Positions 6,739 through 15,647 are shown, counted from the first letter of the stretch. The stretch is 64,000 nucleotides of DNA from an uncultured Candidatus Saccharibacteria bacterium (GCA_946530965.1 CAMNAK010000001.1:62001-126000), one strand, 5' to 3'. Numbers and translations: made by a program. The notes: generated by a model not told the origin, from the sequence alone.

Positions 6739-9700
6739 ATGTTTAAGTTGAGAGGAAACAGGGGAGGTAATCGCGCCTCGCGTATAGGTTTATTAGTAGT
6801 AGTCTCTTTTTGTGTACTCTCAGCAGTTGTTGACTCGGCTAGTCATTTCCGCGCGAACGCTGATACGACTTATACGACCACTCTATCAGTGAACGATTCG
6901 ACTCTCGGCACTATTAGTGCTGGAAGCGGATGTGGTAATCCAATAACAACCCCGTATTCTGACAGTATTACACTTAATTACTCTCCGAATGTTTATAACA
7001 AAATTGTCTTCCCTAATAATGGAGATAGCATAACTGCTTGTCCAGATACGAACGCTGGGGCTAAGTTTGTTGGATGGAAGATAAATGAGCTTGATACAAA
7101 TATAACAAATCCTAATCTTGGAAAATATCTGCTAGATGGTGACTCTGTGGCTCATGACTCGATTATGAATAATACTACCAATGCCATTCAGGCGGTCTTT
7201 GAGGAAGATGTTCCGCCTGTTCCGCCAGTCGAGAATACTGTTGAAATATACGCCTCGAATACTAATGCTCAATTGCGTGTCTCCGGAAATGGAGTTGATA
7301 TTGATGGAAATTATTCTAGCCATGCCACTGTTACCACTCACGAAGATCAACAGGTAGTGACTGTAGGTTTTAATTATCTTCCAGATGGACTTAAGGTTAA
7401 TACTGTAAATCCAGTCACGACTACCGGCGACGTGATTTATAATGACGATTTTAACAATAATCAGTTCACTCTGACTGTTTCTGGTGATGGTACGGCAACG
7501 GTCAATATTGAGGAGATTACTACTTATACGGTATCTATTGAGCCTAATAATTCTAGTCGTGGTAGGCTTGAACTCGAATCTGGCAGCAATTACACAGTCG
7601 AGAATACAAGCACTGGCGGCTTAAAAATTGAGGCTGCCAAAAGCGCCGGAACAATTACGACGGATATTCTTGTTCCAGTTCCTGCGGATGGCTACTACTT
7701 CAATGAATTTACAAATAATAGCGGCAATACTACCTGGAGAAGAGAAACCCAAGGAAACGAATATCGTTATATCTTTACGCTCAATGGCGCAGGTTCGGTA
7801 ACCGCGAACTTTGTGGCGTATTCTGAGGTTAAGTACAATGTTGGTGTAAATAACGCTTCTGCTGGCTCCATAGATGTAAATGGTGGAAATTGTAGTGCTG
7901 AGACGAAAACGAACCAAAATTTTGAGAAATCGCTCGTAGATATTGGCGAAGATTACCGAAGCTCGCTCGATACCGGTAACAATGATATTGTCGCTTGTGT
8001 TGATAACGAGAATTATCGTTTCGATCATTGGGAAATAGACGGTACTAATATCTGGCAGGATCCTACGCTAAATAGGATTGGCTACTGGCCAAAGAACGGG
8101 ACGCAGCATACTCTGCGCGCAATATTTAAAGAAAAACCGCGCCCGACGAATTTTGAAGTCTCTACTTCCGATGCTTCTCTAGGCAAAATCGCTTTTGGTG
8201 AGAGTTGTGATGGCACTTCAATTACGAGCCAGACGGTCACCTACATCGACGGCGCTTTTGATACTAATAGTCAACCAATTCGCGCCTGTGCAGTCGAGAA
8301 TGCGGTCTTTGTGCGCTGGGAGCTAGATGGTAACAGTTATAGTACTGAGAGTGTAATCCCATACGACGCTAACAATGTCCCGACCGATGGTCAGACTCAT
8401 ACTTTGCGCGCCGTGTTTGCTTCGACTGCCTCGACGCCGTATACGGTACGTTCGGCAGATTATAGCCTTGGTGCTTTTGTTATTGGCCATGATTGTAGCA
8501 ATCCACTCAGAGAAGATCGGACTCTTTCGTACTCGATGGGGAGTTTTAACACGGAAAACCAGTGGCCGATTACGGCTTGCCCACTGAATGGTAATGCCTT
8601 CTTGCGCTGGGAGCTAGATAATCAGCCGTATAGTCAGAATGCTCAAATTCCATACAACGCCAGCAATTTACCATCTGATGGAAATTCGCATGTTCTTCGC
8701 GCTGTCTTTGGGCAGCATAATACCGTTACAATTAGGCCAAGCAATAATTCTTATGGCTCCATTGAAGGTATTGAAAGCGGCAGTGGCTATACTTCGAGAA
8801 AGCAGGGCGACGATTTGATAATTACGACAGATGGTGGCACGGTAGTGACTGGAACTGTGACTATGCAGCCGGCTGCCAGCAAGGTCTTTATTGGCTTTAC
8901 TTCCTCTACTGGCAATACGACCTGGACGAAGGGTGCTTCGGATAACGAATATACTCTTACGATCACTGGTGACGATACTCTGGTTGCGGAATTTCGCCCT
9001 CAGACAACATATAATCTGGACATCCAGAATGATCACGGTGCTCATGGTGGCATAGATATAACTGGCGGTTCTTGTGCTAGCGAGGATATACAGTATGCTT
9101 TTCCGGACAATTATGAGGTTGTGAAGACTTCGGTTGGTCCTGTTTTGGATTTGGGTGTTCCATATATCGTGGCCTGTCCGAATGAAGGTTTCCACTTCGT
9201 CCACTGGAAGTTGGACGGCACGGAATTCTCGACCGATCCAGTATTATTTATGACAGATAAGCATATTGTTGACGACTATCAGAATCACCATATTACGGCG
9301 CTGTTTAGCCTAGAGGGTTCAGTTCTTCAAGCAACGATTCGATCCGAAGATACTAATAAAGGAACATTGAGCATGGAGGCCGGTGACGGTTATGAAGTAA
9401 ATGCATGGTCTGGCGGTGGAACCGTTGTGGTTATTCCGCATTCGGAAGAGTCTTTGCCTTTGACAACTGGAATAATGACAATTACGCCTAAAGATGGCTA
9501 TGTCTTTGATTATATTTCTTCCGAAACCGACAAAGTTAGCTGGACGCAGGTTGGCGAAAACCAAGTTCAATTTGAAATGGAAGGCTACGATATTCTTACG
9601 GTTCACTTTAGGTCCGAAGATATCGAGGTTCGCTATATTATCGGCCCAGACGTTGCGGCGCAAGGTGGCGTTAACACGACGCAAAACGGTTGTGGCGACG

Positions 9701-10062
9701 AAACTTCTCGCGTGGATTACTTGACTGGCCTTGATGTAGATGGCGCTATTGATGTTGCTGCACAAAATATCGTAGCGTGTCCGAGTGACGGTTTCGTCTT
9801 CGATCATTGGGAACTAGACGAACAACCGATTTCCAATAATGCGTCGCTCGCAAAAAATGCACAGGTATGGCCGAGCAGCGGCTCGCACACTCTGCGCGCA
9901 ATCTTTACGGACACTCCTCCTCGTCCAGATTACTCCTTGCCATACACAGGCTCGGCTTCGATATGGATTATCTTGGGCGGTGGTATTAGTCTAGTACTTA
10001 TTCCGTCAATCGTATTGATTAGAAAAGAATATCTCGAAGAGAAGAAAGGAGGAAAAACATGA
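6739..10062 (+). CDS. Large LPYTG-anchored surface protein with InlB-type repeats (likely pilus tip/adhesin)
   Basis: A 1107-residue exported protein. A basic N-terminus and hydrophobic segment (to about residue 41, ending near ANA) form the signal peptide. Six modules of type A each carry two cysteines and an F-x-x-W-E-L/I-D segment ending HTLRAxF. Three of type B have a GNTTW-like segment. The A modules resemble divergent InlB B-repeats. The C-terminus has the sortase signal LPYTG (1067-1071), a membrane segment and a Lys/Arg tail. It overlaps the next gene by four bases (ATGA), so it belongs to one pilus operon. Being largest and first, it is probably the tip adhesin, by analogy with Gram-positive pili. 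The promoter is TGCTAAAAT (6716-6724). Confidence 0.85.
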   Translation: MFKLRGNRGGNRASRIGLLVVVSFCVLSAVVDSASHFRANADTTYTTTLSVNDSTLGTISAGSGCGNPITTPYSDSITLNYSPNVYNKIVFPNNGDSITACPDTNAGAKFVGWKINELDTNITNPNLGKYLLDGDSVAHDSIMNNTTNAIQAVFEEDVPPVPPVENTVEIYASNTNAQLRVSGNGVDIDGNYSSHATVTTHEDQQVVTVGFNYLPDGLKVNTVNPVTTTGDVIYNDDFNNNQFTLTVSGDGTATVNIEEITTYTVSIEPNNSSRGRLELESGSNYTVENTSTGGLKIEAAKSAGTITTDILVPVPADGYYFNEFTNNSGNTTWRRETQGNEYRYIFTLNGAGSVTANFVAYSEVKYNVGVNNASAGSIDVNGGNCSAETKTNQNFEKSLVDIGEDYRSSLDTGNNDIVACVDNENYRFDHWEIDGTNIWQDPTLNRIGYWPKNGTQHTLRAIFKEKPRPTNFEVSTSDASLGKIAFGESCDGTSITSQTVTYIDGAFDTNSQPIRACAVENAVFVRWELDGNSYSTESVIPYDANNVPTDGQTHTLRAVFASTASTPYTVRSADYSLGAFVIGHDCSNPLREDRTLSYSMGSFNTENQWPITACPLNGNAFLRWELDNQPYSQNAQIPYNASNLPSDGNSHVLRAVFGQHNTVTIRPSNNSYGSIEGIESGSGYTSRKQGDDLIITTDGGTVVTGTVTMQPAASKVFIGFTSSTGNTTWTKGASDNEYTLTITGDDTLVAEFRPQTTYNLDIQNDHGAHGGIDITGGSCASEDIQYAFPDNYEVVKTSVGPVLDLGVPYIVACPNEGFHFVHWKLDGTEFSTDPVLFMTDKHIVDDYQNHHITALFSLEGSVLQATIRSEDTNKGTLSMEAGDGYEVNAWSGGGTVVVIPHSEESLPLTTGIMTITPKDGYVFDYISSETDKVSWTQVGENQVQFEMEGYDILTVHFRSEDIEVRYIIGPDVAAQGGVNTTQNGCGDETSRVDYLTGLDVDGAIDVAAQNIVACPSDGFVFDHWELDEQPISNNASLAKNAQVWPSSGSHTLRAIFTDTPPRPDYSLPYTGSASIWIILGGGISLVLIPSIVLIRKEYLEEKKGGKT

Positions 10063-10697
10063 GGCGAATAATCGCGATCTTCTCCTTCTTAATACCACTC
10101 TTGGTAGCGTTCCCGGCGAATGCGCTTGAAGGAGGGATTTCAGGAATATATGAATACGACGGAGAGCGTATAAACGGCGTTGAAGTCGATCTTTACAAAA
10201 TTGCGGACTATAACGGCTCGAGCTTCGAGTTCTTGCCGGGCTTTAATCCTGTCGATATTGGCGCGATGACTAATTCGCAGCTGGGGGATTATGGGCGGGA
10301 GCTAGCCGGAATCGTGCAGTCGCCATCGGCTCAGACACAAACCGCAAACGGCGAATATTCCTTCGCAGGAATGAACGAGGGGATTTACCTAGTAACTTTC
10401 AAAGATATTACAATCGGGGATTATACATACTCGGCTTTACCAATCGTATTGACGATGCCAGATGCTAATCTGAGCTACGAGTTGAACCTTACAACAAAAC
10501 TCGAGAAGAGCTGTCCGGATTGCCGGCCGGATCCAGAACCGGAACCGGCCCCGCCAGAAGACGAGGAAAATACTAATACTCGCGATAAAATCTGGTTCTA
10601 TATTCGGATAACAGCGATACTAATAGTCTTTGAAACGCTTACGCTTTTTGTTATAATTAAGGAAAGGAAAAGAGAGGATTCTAATGAAAACAAGTAG
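10059..10697 (+). CDS. Cna_B-like pilus subunit without an LPxTG motif
   Basis: A 212-residue protein with a cleavable signal peptide (through about residue 22, AFPANA-LEGG). It has one prealbumin/Cna_B-like domain (INGVEVDLYKI at its start, EGIYLVTF near its end), a Cys pair (CPDC), a Pro/Glu-rich stalk, and a C-terminal membrane helix with a basic tail. No LPxTG-type pentapeptide precedes the helix, so it is either a membrane-anchored pilus base or is sorted by an unrecognised motif. The start overlaps the upstream stop (ATGA) and follows AAAGGAGG, so translation is coupled. The role is inferred from context. Confidence 0.75.
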   Translation: MRRIIAIFSFLIPLLVAFPANALEGGISGIYEYDGERINGVEVDLYKIADYNGSSFEFLPGFNPVDIGAMTNSQLGDYGRELAGIVQSPSAQTQTANGEYSFAGMNEGIYLVTFKDITIGDYTYSALPIVLTMPDANLSYELNLTTKLEKSCPDCRPDPEPEPAPPEDEENTNTRDKIWFYIRITAILIVFETLTLFVIIKERKREDSNENK

Positions 10698-12186
10698 GAA
10701 CTTGGCCATACTAAGTGCTGCTGTTGCTGCCGTATTGACTGGTGGGGCTGCGAGCGCATTGACGCCAGGTGCTGGCGGCATCGTATCTGATACCGACACG
10801 ATCACAGTAAATAACGTTACTGCGAACGATAATTTTAAAGCCTGTAAGATTGTTGATGTCATATATGACTCAAACGCAAATACGGTGAGCTATGCTTTTA
10901 CATCAGCATTTACTACCTGGCAGAACAGTCTAGCAAACGACAATGCTTATAAGAATTTGACGATTGCGGATTATATGGCTTATTCCGATGGTACCGCGTC
11001 TGGCGCTACTATCTCAACGCCTATTACTGCTATCGATCAGCTTACGGCTGCTTTGGCGGCAAGCTCTGATATCGCAGCTAGCTGTGTTAATATGACTACT
11101 AGTGGCACATCTGCAACTGCTACCGTTCCGTATGGTGCATACTTGGTCTTGCCAAAGGTGGAAAGTGGCGCTGATGTTTCGATGTCTAAGGCTTATGGCG
11201 CAATGATGCTCAACTTGAATGTCAAGGAGCAGAGCGGTTCTTATGTTGTCGACAAGGCAGAAGCTACTGCAGACGCAAAGGCGGCCAATGTTGGTGCTGT
11301 CGTGAAGGCTGCAAACAAAGATAGCTTTGCAATTGGCGAGAATATTACTTATACAATTACTGCTACTGCGCCTACTTATCCAGCAAACGCAGCGAATCGT
11401 CAGTTTAGGGTCGAGGATAGCTGGGAGAGCGGACTTAGCGGCATTAACTATAGTAGCGTAAGCATTACGTCTGGTGGAACTACCTATACCGTAGATACTG
11501 GATCTGATTGCGGAAGCGGAAATTACTGTATTAAGAATGGAACTACTACGGTTGGCTTCGTTGAGGCTGGCAGCGATAAGGCGAGCTTTGTTTTCAATGA
11601 TCTATCTGTGACTCCTTCGCCAATTACAATTACCTACACTTCGCAATTAGATTCCGATGCAACCCTTGGCAACAAGACTGGCAATGATAGTGTTAATGAA
11701 AACTCCGCCAGAATTGGTGTTCCGCAAGACTTCTACAATACCAGCAATTTTGAATTTAGCGATCCAAGCACTGTTACGGCCTATACTTTTGGTATTCGCA
11801 TTAATAAGCTAGATGAAAATAGTCAAGCGCTTACCGGCGCTACCTTCCAGCTCTGCTCTGATTCGGCCTGTAATACTGTGATTGCAACGATTGATATGAC
11901 CAATGATTCTACGAAGGAATACAAGTCGCTCGCAGAAGGTACGTACTACTTAAAGGAAACGGTTGCTCCAACTGGCTACGTCTTGCCAAGCGCTCCAACG
12001 ACGGTTCAAATCGTCCGCGCTTCCTCTCCAAATGACGGCTACTTCGTACTCGCAATCACTAACACTAAGACCAACTTCAACTTGCCATTCACTGGTGGTC
12101 GCGGCGTTGTAGTATATGCAATCCTTGGCGTTAGCATCATTACTGTGGCTTCGGTCTACTATGTTCGCAAGAAAAAGCAGGCTTAA
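10684..12186 (+). CDS. Major pilin, isopeptide-forming fimbrial subunit with LPFTG motif
   Basis: A 500-residue protein with a signal peptide (to about residue 25, ASALTPG) and two to three Ig-like pilin domains. A C-terminal Cna_B domain contains the E-box-like sequence YYLKETVAPTGYVLP, whose Glu normally catalyses an internal Lys-Asn isopeptide bond. The sorting signal is LPFTG (467-471), followed by a membrane helix and a KKK tail. YVVDKAEA around residue 195 is a candidate for the pilin lysine. Several cysteines occur in pairs. The gene follows AAAGGAAAAGAGG and overlaps the previous gene by 14 bases. The architecture matches backbone pilins polymerised by class C sortases. Confidence 0.85.
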   Translation: MKTSRNLAILSAAVAAVLTGGAASALTPGAGGIVSDTDTITVNNVTANDNFKACKIVDVIYDSNANTVSYAFTSAFTTWQNSLANDNAYKNLTIADYMAYSDGTASGATISTPITAIDQLTAALAASSDIAASCVNMTTSGTSATATVPYGAYLVLPKVESGADVSMSKAYGAMMLNLNVKEQSGSYVVDKAEATADAKAANVGAVVKAANKDSFAIGENITYTITATAPTYPANAANRQFRVEDSWESGLSGINYSSVSITSGGTTYTVDTGSDCGSGNYCIKNGTTTVGFVEAGSDKASFVFNDLSVTPSPITITYTSQLDSDATLGNKTGNDSVNENSARIGVPQDFYNTSNFEFSDPSTVTAYTFGIRINKLDENSQALTGATFQLCSDSACNTVIATIDMTNDSTKEYKSLAEGTYYLKETVAPTGYVLPSAPTTVQIVRASSPNDGYFVLAITNTKTNFNLPFTGGRGVVVYAILGVSIITVASVYYVRKKKQA

Positions 12187-12205
12187 ACAATAAAAAGAAT
12201 CCTCA

Positions 12206-12236
12206 AAAAATACGACCTCGCAAGGGGTCGTATTTT
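12206..12236 (+). terminator. Terminator after the pilin operon
   Basis: A TACGACC/GGTCGTA stem followed by TTTTATAT. The sortase gene downstream therefore has its own promoter. Confidence 0.8.
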
Positions 12237-12255
12237 ATATCCGTATAAAATCAAC

Positions 12256-12261
12256 TATAAT
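12256..12261 (+). promoter_or_regulatory. -10 element of leaderless class C sortase gene
   Basis: TATAAT followed by exactly six bases and then ATG at 12268. Confidence 0.7.
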
Positions 12262-12267
12262 CTACTT

Positions 12268-13086
12268 ATGGCAAAAAAGATGGGATCAAAACTAACAACG
12301 GTAGTTTTTGTAGTCTCCGTTTGTCTTGGGATATTTATTATTGTTTTTCCGATGATTATTGGTGCAATTAACCAGCGTCGTTCCGACGAGGCAATTCGAG
12401 CGTACGAAGAACAACTTGCTGCGCAGGAGTTGCAGCGTCAGGAAGACCTGTTCGCGGAGGCCGAAGAATACAATCGCGCACTCTCTAATAACCAGCAAGA
12501 CGAAGAGCGATATAATAAGCTGCTTCAATTTGACGGTGGCGTGATGGGCTATATCGAGATTCCGCGCATTGGCATTCGCGACCCAATATATCATGGCATC
12601 GAAGAAGATGTTTTGCAAAAAGGTATTGGCCATATGCCAACCACGTCACTCCCAGTCGGCGGCAAAGCTACACATGCTGCGCTTTCTGGTCATCGAGGTT
12701 TGCCGTCAAGTAAGCTCTTCACGGATTTAGATCGCATTCGTGAAGGCGATATCATTTTGATTAATGTGCTTACGCGTAAACTCGCCTATAAAGTATATAG
12801 TATTGAGGTCGTTGAGCCGGATTCGGCGGGGAGCTTGGATATAAATCCAAATGACGATTTGTTGACCTTAATTACATGTACTCCGTATGGGGTTAATTCG
12901 CATCGTTTGCTCGTGCATGCGCGCCGCACTGAGTATGACGGCGAGATGGATAACATAAAAGCCGAGCATACAATCTCGGAATCTGATCGCATTCTCTTGA
13001 TTGCGCTCGGTATTGTTGCTCTTATTTTGGGCGTAGATATTTTTGTTATTCTGAAACGTCGCCGCCGTGAACGATCAAGGTCTTAG
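12268..13086 (+). CDS. Class C (pilus-polymerising) sortase
   Basis: A 272-residue membrane transpeptidase. An N-terminal membrane segment (10-32) is followed by a charged helical region and the sortase barrel beginning GVMGYIEIPRIGI. The catalytic triad is H142 (SGHRG), C204 (LITCTPYG) and R213 (NSHRLLVHARR). The TCTPYG-x2-SHR signature and a second C-terminal membrane helix with an RRRRE tail are typical of class C enzymes, which polymerise pilins by joining the LPxTG threonine to a pilin lysine. The DPW/DPF lid seen in many class C sortases is not evident. Its neighbours are the LPYTG and LPFTG proteins. Its stop overlaps that of metK by four bases, tail to tail. Confidence 0.92.
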   Translation: MAKKMGSKLTTVVFVVSVCLGIFIIVFPMIIGAINQRRSDEAIRAYEEQLAAQELQRQEDLFAEAEEYNRALSNNQQDEERYNKLLQFDGGVMGYIEIPRIGIRDPIYHGIEEDVLQKGIGHMPTTSLPVGGKATHAALSGHRGLPSSKLFTDLDRIREGDIILINVLTRKLAYKVYSIEVVEPDSAGSLDINPNDDLLTLITCTPYGVNSHRLLVHARRTEYDGEMDNIKAEHTISESDRILLIALGIVALILGVDIFVILKRRRRERSRS

Positions 13087-14108
13087 TCTTTATCCCAGTC
13101 GAAGCCTTCGCCAAAATGACCATATTCGGCGGTCTTGGCATAAATCGGGCGGAGCAGGTCTAGCTTTTGGATTATTCCGCGCGGACTCAAATCATAGTCT
13201 TCTGGTGGTATTATGACTGGCTTTCCATCTACAATAGCCGTGCGCTCAAGTGCTCCGCTAAAGCCGATGGCGTAGGCTAGACGAACAAACACTTCATGAG
13301 CTTTGTATTTGCGCAAGTAATCTACTGCGATTTTTCTTGCAATATAGGCTGCTGATCGGTCGACTTTGCTCGGGTCTTTGCCAGAGAATGCTCCGCCGCC
13401 AATTGGGATGCTTGGCCCATAGTTATCTACGGCGAGTTTTCGCCCGGTTAAACCGGCATCGGCATCGAATCCGCCAATCGTCCAGTCGCCACAAGGGTTA
13501 AGATGATATTCGATATCTTCGGACTGAAAGAATTCGCTTGCTAATCTTTTGAGTTCTGCCTGGCTGGCGTTTTGAAAGCTCGCCACAACCTTAACTACTT
13601 TATCTCCGTCCAAGGTGACCTGGGTTTTACCGTCAAAAGGGAACTTACTATAGATAAATTGGTTGAATCTGCGCGCTAAAACAACTTCTTTTGGTAATAG
13701 TTCGGGTGTCTCGTCATTAGCGTAGCCAATCATGATGCCTTGGTCGCCAGCGCCGCCAGTATCGACACCTCGTGCAATTTCTGGACTCTGTTCCTTGATA
13801 TTAATAATAATCTTTATCTTATTTCCGATAATACTGCGGATTATTTCCTCGATTTCAGCCTTGCTGATTTTTGTGGTCGAAGAAATTTCGCCAGTGGCAA
13901 AGAATTGGCCATGACCGCCAGCACAATCTACTGCTACGCGAGCATAAGGGTCACGGGCAAGATAAGCATCAAGGATTGAATCGGAAACACGATCGCAGAG
14001 CTTATCTGGATGTTTCGGCGAGACGGATTCTGCCGTGCGCAAAAAGCCAGGCGTGGAATTAGCAATTGATAAAGATTTGAGCGCAACGCGCTTTGAAGAT
14101 TTTGGCAT
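13083..14108 (-). CDS. metK: S-adenosylmethionine synthase
   Basis: A 341-residue enzyme that makes S-adenosylmethionine from methionine and ATP. The hallmark GAGDQGIMIGYA loop and the glycine-rich GGGAFSGKDPSKVDRSAAY segment, with its metal- and phosphate-binding residues, are both present. So is the N-terminal SVSPKHPDKLCDRVSD motif, though it is preceded by about 25 extra residues. The protein is shorter than usual bacterial MetK (about 380-400). Expression is controlled by a SAM-I riboswitch directly upstream, which confirms the call. The start ATG and its AAGGAAA site appear to lie within the aptamer fold. Confidence 0.95.
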   Translation of the reverse strand: MPKSSKRVALKSLSIANSTPGFLRTAESVSPKHPDKLCDRVSDSILDAYLARDPYARVAVDCAGGHGQFFATGEISSTTKISKAEIEEIIRSIIGNKIKIIINIKEQSPEIARGVDTGGAGDQGIMIGYANDETPELLPKEVVLARRFNQFIYSKFPFDGKTQVTLDGDKVVKVVASFQNASQAELKRLASEFFQSEDIEYHLNPCGDWTIGGFDADAGLTGRKLAVDNYGPSIPIGGGAFSGKDPSKVDRSAAYIARKIAVDYLRKYKAHEVFVRLAYAIGFSGALERTAIVDGKPVIIPPEDYDLSPRGIIQKLDLLRPIYAKTAEYGHFGEGFDWDKD

Positions 14109-14200
14109 ATCTTTCCTTTCTTGGCTGGAATTACCACCTTGCTCGAAGAGTAGGTTGGTAGCAGGTCAAAGGGCCAGTCCCTCGCTGCTTCTTGATATTA
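14106..14200 (-). promoter_or_regulatory. SAM-I (S-box) riboswitch of metK
   Basis: Reading the minus strand, the leader has UAUCAAGA, GCAG...CUGC (P2), the invariant GAGGGACUGGCCC, CUACCAACC, a P3 hairpin, AAGGUGGUAAUUCCAGCC and then GGAAAGAUAU. These are the conserved blocks of the SAM-I aptamer in order. P4 would be UUCC/GGAA, whose right arm is the Shine-Dalgarno (14113-14116). P1 would be AUAUC/GAUAU, whose right arm (14107-14111) includes the AU of the start codon. No terminator lies between aptamer and gene. SAM binding should therefore block translation initiation directly. The pairing is by eye. Confidence 0.9.
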
Positions 14201-14244
14201 GTTAATGTACTATTTTATTTAAACACAAAAGATTTGCTCCAGCA

Positions 14245-14280
14245 AGAAAAAGGCCAGTCCCGGGGTGATGGGGCTGGCCC
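14245..14280 (-). terminator. Terminator of coiled-coil orphan gene
   Basis: A ten-base GGCCAGTCCC/GGGGCTGGCC stem followed by TTTTT on the minus strand, between the orphan gene and the metK promoter region. Confidence 0.8.
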
Positions 14281-14320
14281 TCTTTAGGAGGTTGACGCCA
14301 TTCATGGCAAAGAAGCGTCT

Positions 14321-14638
14321 TTATAGGATTGTAGGGATGCCGTGCTGATCGAAACGGAACTTTACGGTTCTCGTCTCGAGCTTGACCGAGTAGACTTTCG
14401 ACCTCCGATAGAAAGGAATCATGCTATGGATACGATTGTAAGAATTAATCGCATCACTGAATTCTTTTCTGGCGGCGGCGAGAGCGTCTTTTGCTTCGGT
14501 GACCCGACGACGCCTTTCCTGCAAGGCGATGGCGTCTGTCTTGGGTAAGTTTTTAGTCTTGCGCTCAATAGCCTCGAATCTCTCTTCGAGCTGCAAGACT
14601 TTTTTGTAAAGCTCTGCTAGTCTGTCAGTGGTCATCAT
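14321..14638 (-). CDS. Small coiled-coil hypothetical protein, orphan-cassette gene
   Basis: A 105-residue protein with a long, highly charged heptad-like helix (residues about 5-70, rich in Glu, Lys, Arg) and a short basic C-terminal tail. It has no signal peptide or membrane segment, and I recognise no family. It starts at a doubled ATG preceded by GGAGG. The promoter TTGTAC-N17-TATTAT lies at 14691-14719. The predicted transcript begins just before a perfect 6-bp stem-loop (14667-14682, AAATCG/CGATTT). All three proline codons are CCC or CCT, as in other orphan cassettes. Confidence 0.7.
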   Translation of the reverse strand: MMTTDRLAELYKKVLQLEERFEAIERKTKNLPKTDAIALQERRRRVTEAKDALAAARKEFSDAINSYNRIHSMIPFYRRSKVYSVKLETRTVKFRFDQHGIPTIL

Positions 14639-14690
14639 ACGCTTACACCTCCTTGTGTAATGGGCGAAATCGGATGCGATTTATAAGCTC

Positions 14691-14719
14691 ATAATAACCT
14701 AATCTAGTGTAAAGTACAA
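14691..14719 (-). promoter_or_regulatory. Promoter of coiled-coil orphan gene
   Basis: TTGTAC (14714-14719), 17-base spacer, TATTAT (14691-14696) on the minus strand. Confidence 0.6.
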
Positions 14720-14729
14720 TCGAAGCCAA

Positions 14730-14758
14730 CAAAAAGCACCGAGTAGATTTCTCGGCGC
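14730..14758 (-). terminator. Terminator of DUF5680-like gene
   Basis: A GCGCCGAG/CTCGGTGC stem followed by TTTTTG on the minus strand. Confidence 0.75.
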
Positions 14759-14771
14759 TTTTCTTGTGATT

Positions 14772-15647
14772 TTATTCTATAATTCCGCCATCGCAGACGT
14801 TTCTATAGATTAGCTCGCCGTCTTTGGACAGGGTCTCTTCGCCGTGGAACTCTTCGAGTGTACCCTCAACCTTGAACTCATAAACGAAGCCATCGCGCTC
14901 AAACTTGCGTGGACCACGAACCGGGATAACTTCCTTGTCTTCGCCGACCATGCTAAGAGCAGGACGCAAAACGGCATCCATGGCCGCCTCGGACATATCT
15001 GGGCGGAGCGTAACGCCGCGGTAGTTCATGCCCCATTTTGGCGCACCCTCACCGAGGTAAACAACTTCTTCGCCCATAAACTTAACACCGCCAAAATATG
15101 TGTCGTGGTAGGCGATACGCTCTTCGCCGAGTGTGGATTCGTAATGGTAATCATTGGAACCTTCGCGGCTTGGAGTAGTCTTGGCTTCGTCGCCGCTGGC
15201 GTAGGTTTGTTTCTTGGCTTCAATTAGGAAATCTGCGAGCTGTTGGAGGTCGAATCCTTCGTAGCGTGGTAGTTGATGTTCTGGAAGGCCAATACCTAGA
15301 GCGTATTCGCGCATAGCAGAGTAATCTTCGCGGCTCTTGCGGTTAATCTTGAAGATCTTGTTACTAAAGACAACGTAATGTGTGTCGGCATTTTTGAAGT
15401 CGCAGTACCAGTTTCCGATATGTTCGGTATCGATAGACTGGCTTAGGAGTTGGACGGCTTCCTCAATTTTGTCTTCAGAGATTTCGACCTCGTCGCAGGT
15501 CCACTGTTCGAGCCAAGGAGTTTCATGAGCTTCCTCGACTTTCTCGACTTCTTGATTAGCAATAGATAGTAATCCTTGTGTGGCTAGTTCTTTGACTAGG
15601 CCAGGATTCTTTAAGCTTTCTTCAATAATAATTCCGCGGTAATTCAT
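14772..15647 (-). CDS. DUF5680-like two-part protein of unknown function
   Basis: A 291-residue cytosolic protein. Residues about 135-285 resemble DUF5680: a PSREGSNDYHYE segment, AYHDTYFGGVKFMGEEVVYL, KWGMNYRG, and a C-terminal VRGPRKFERDGFVYEF block. The N-terminal 130 residues are different, and the opening MNYRG echoes the MNYRG inside the DUF5680 part. The function of the family is unknown. There is no Shine-Dalgarno. TAAACT lies exactly six bases before the ATG, giving the leaderless pattern. The gene sits between two orphan cassettes but has the core-type start, so it is not counted as one. Confidence 0.6.
   Translation of the reverse strand: MNYRGIIIEESLKNPGLVKELATQGLLSIANQEVEKVEEAHETPWLEQWTCDEVEISEDKIEEAVQLLSQSIDTEHIGNWYCDFKNADTHYVVFSNKIFKINRKSREDYSAMREYALGIGLPEHQLPRYEGFDLQQLADFLIEAKKQTYASGDEAKTTPSREGSNDYHYESTLGEERIAYHDTYFGGVKFMGEEVVYLGEGAPKWGMNYRGVTLRPDMSEAAMDAVLRPALSMVGEDKEVIPVRGPRKFERDGFVYEFKVEGTLEEFHGEETLSKDGELIYRNVCDGGIIE

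Noticed and set aside
7621-8028. Antisense open frames inside the 1107-residue surface protein gene (also 8668-9204, 9319-9807)
   Set aside because: They are by-products of repeated modules and codon bias; there is no start signal, and the plus-strand protein has a clear signal peptide and sorting motif.
6739-10062. Tandem repeats as a possible CRISPR array
   Set aside because: The repeats are degenerate protein-coding modules of about 90 codons, not short identical repeats with spacers; no cas genes are present.
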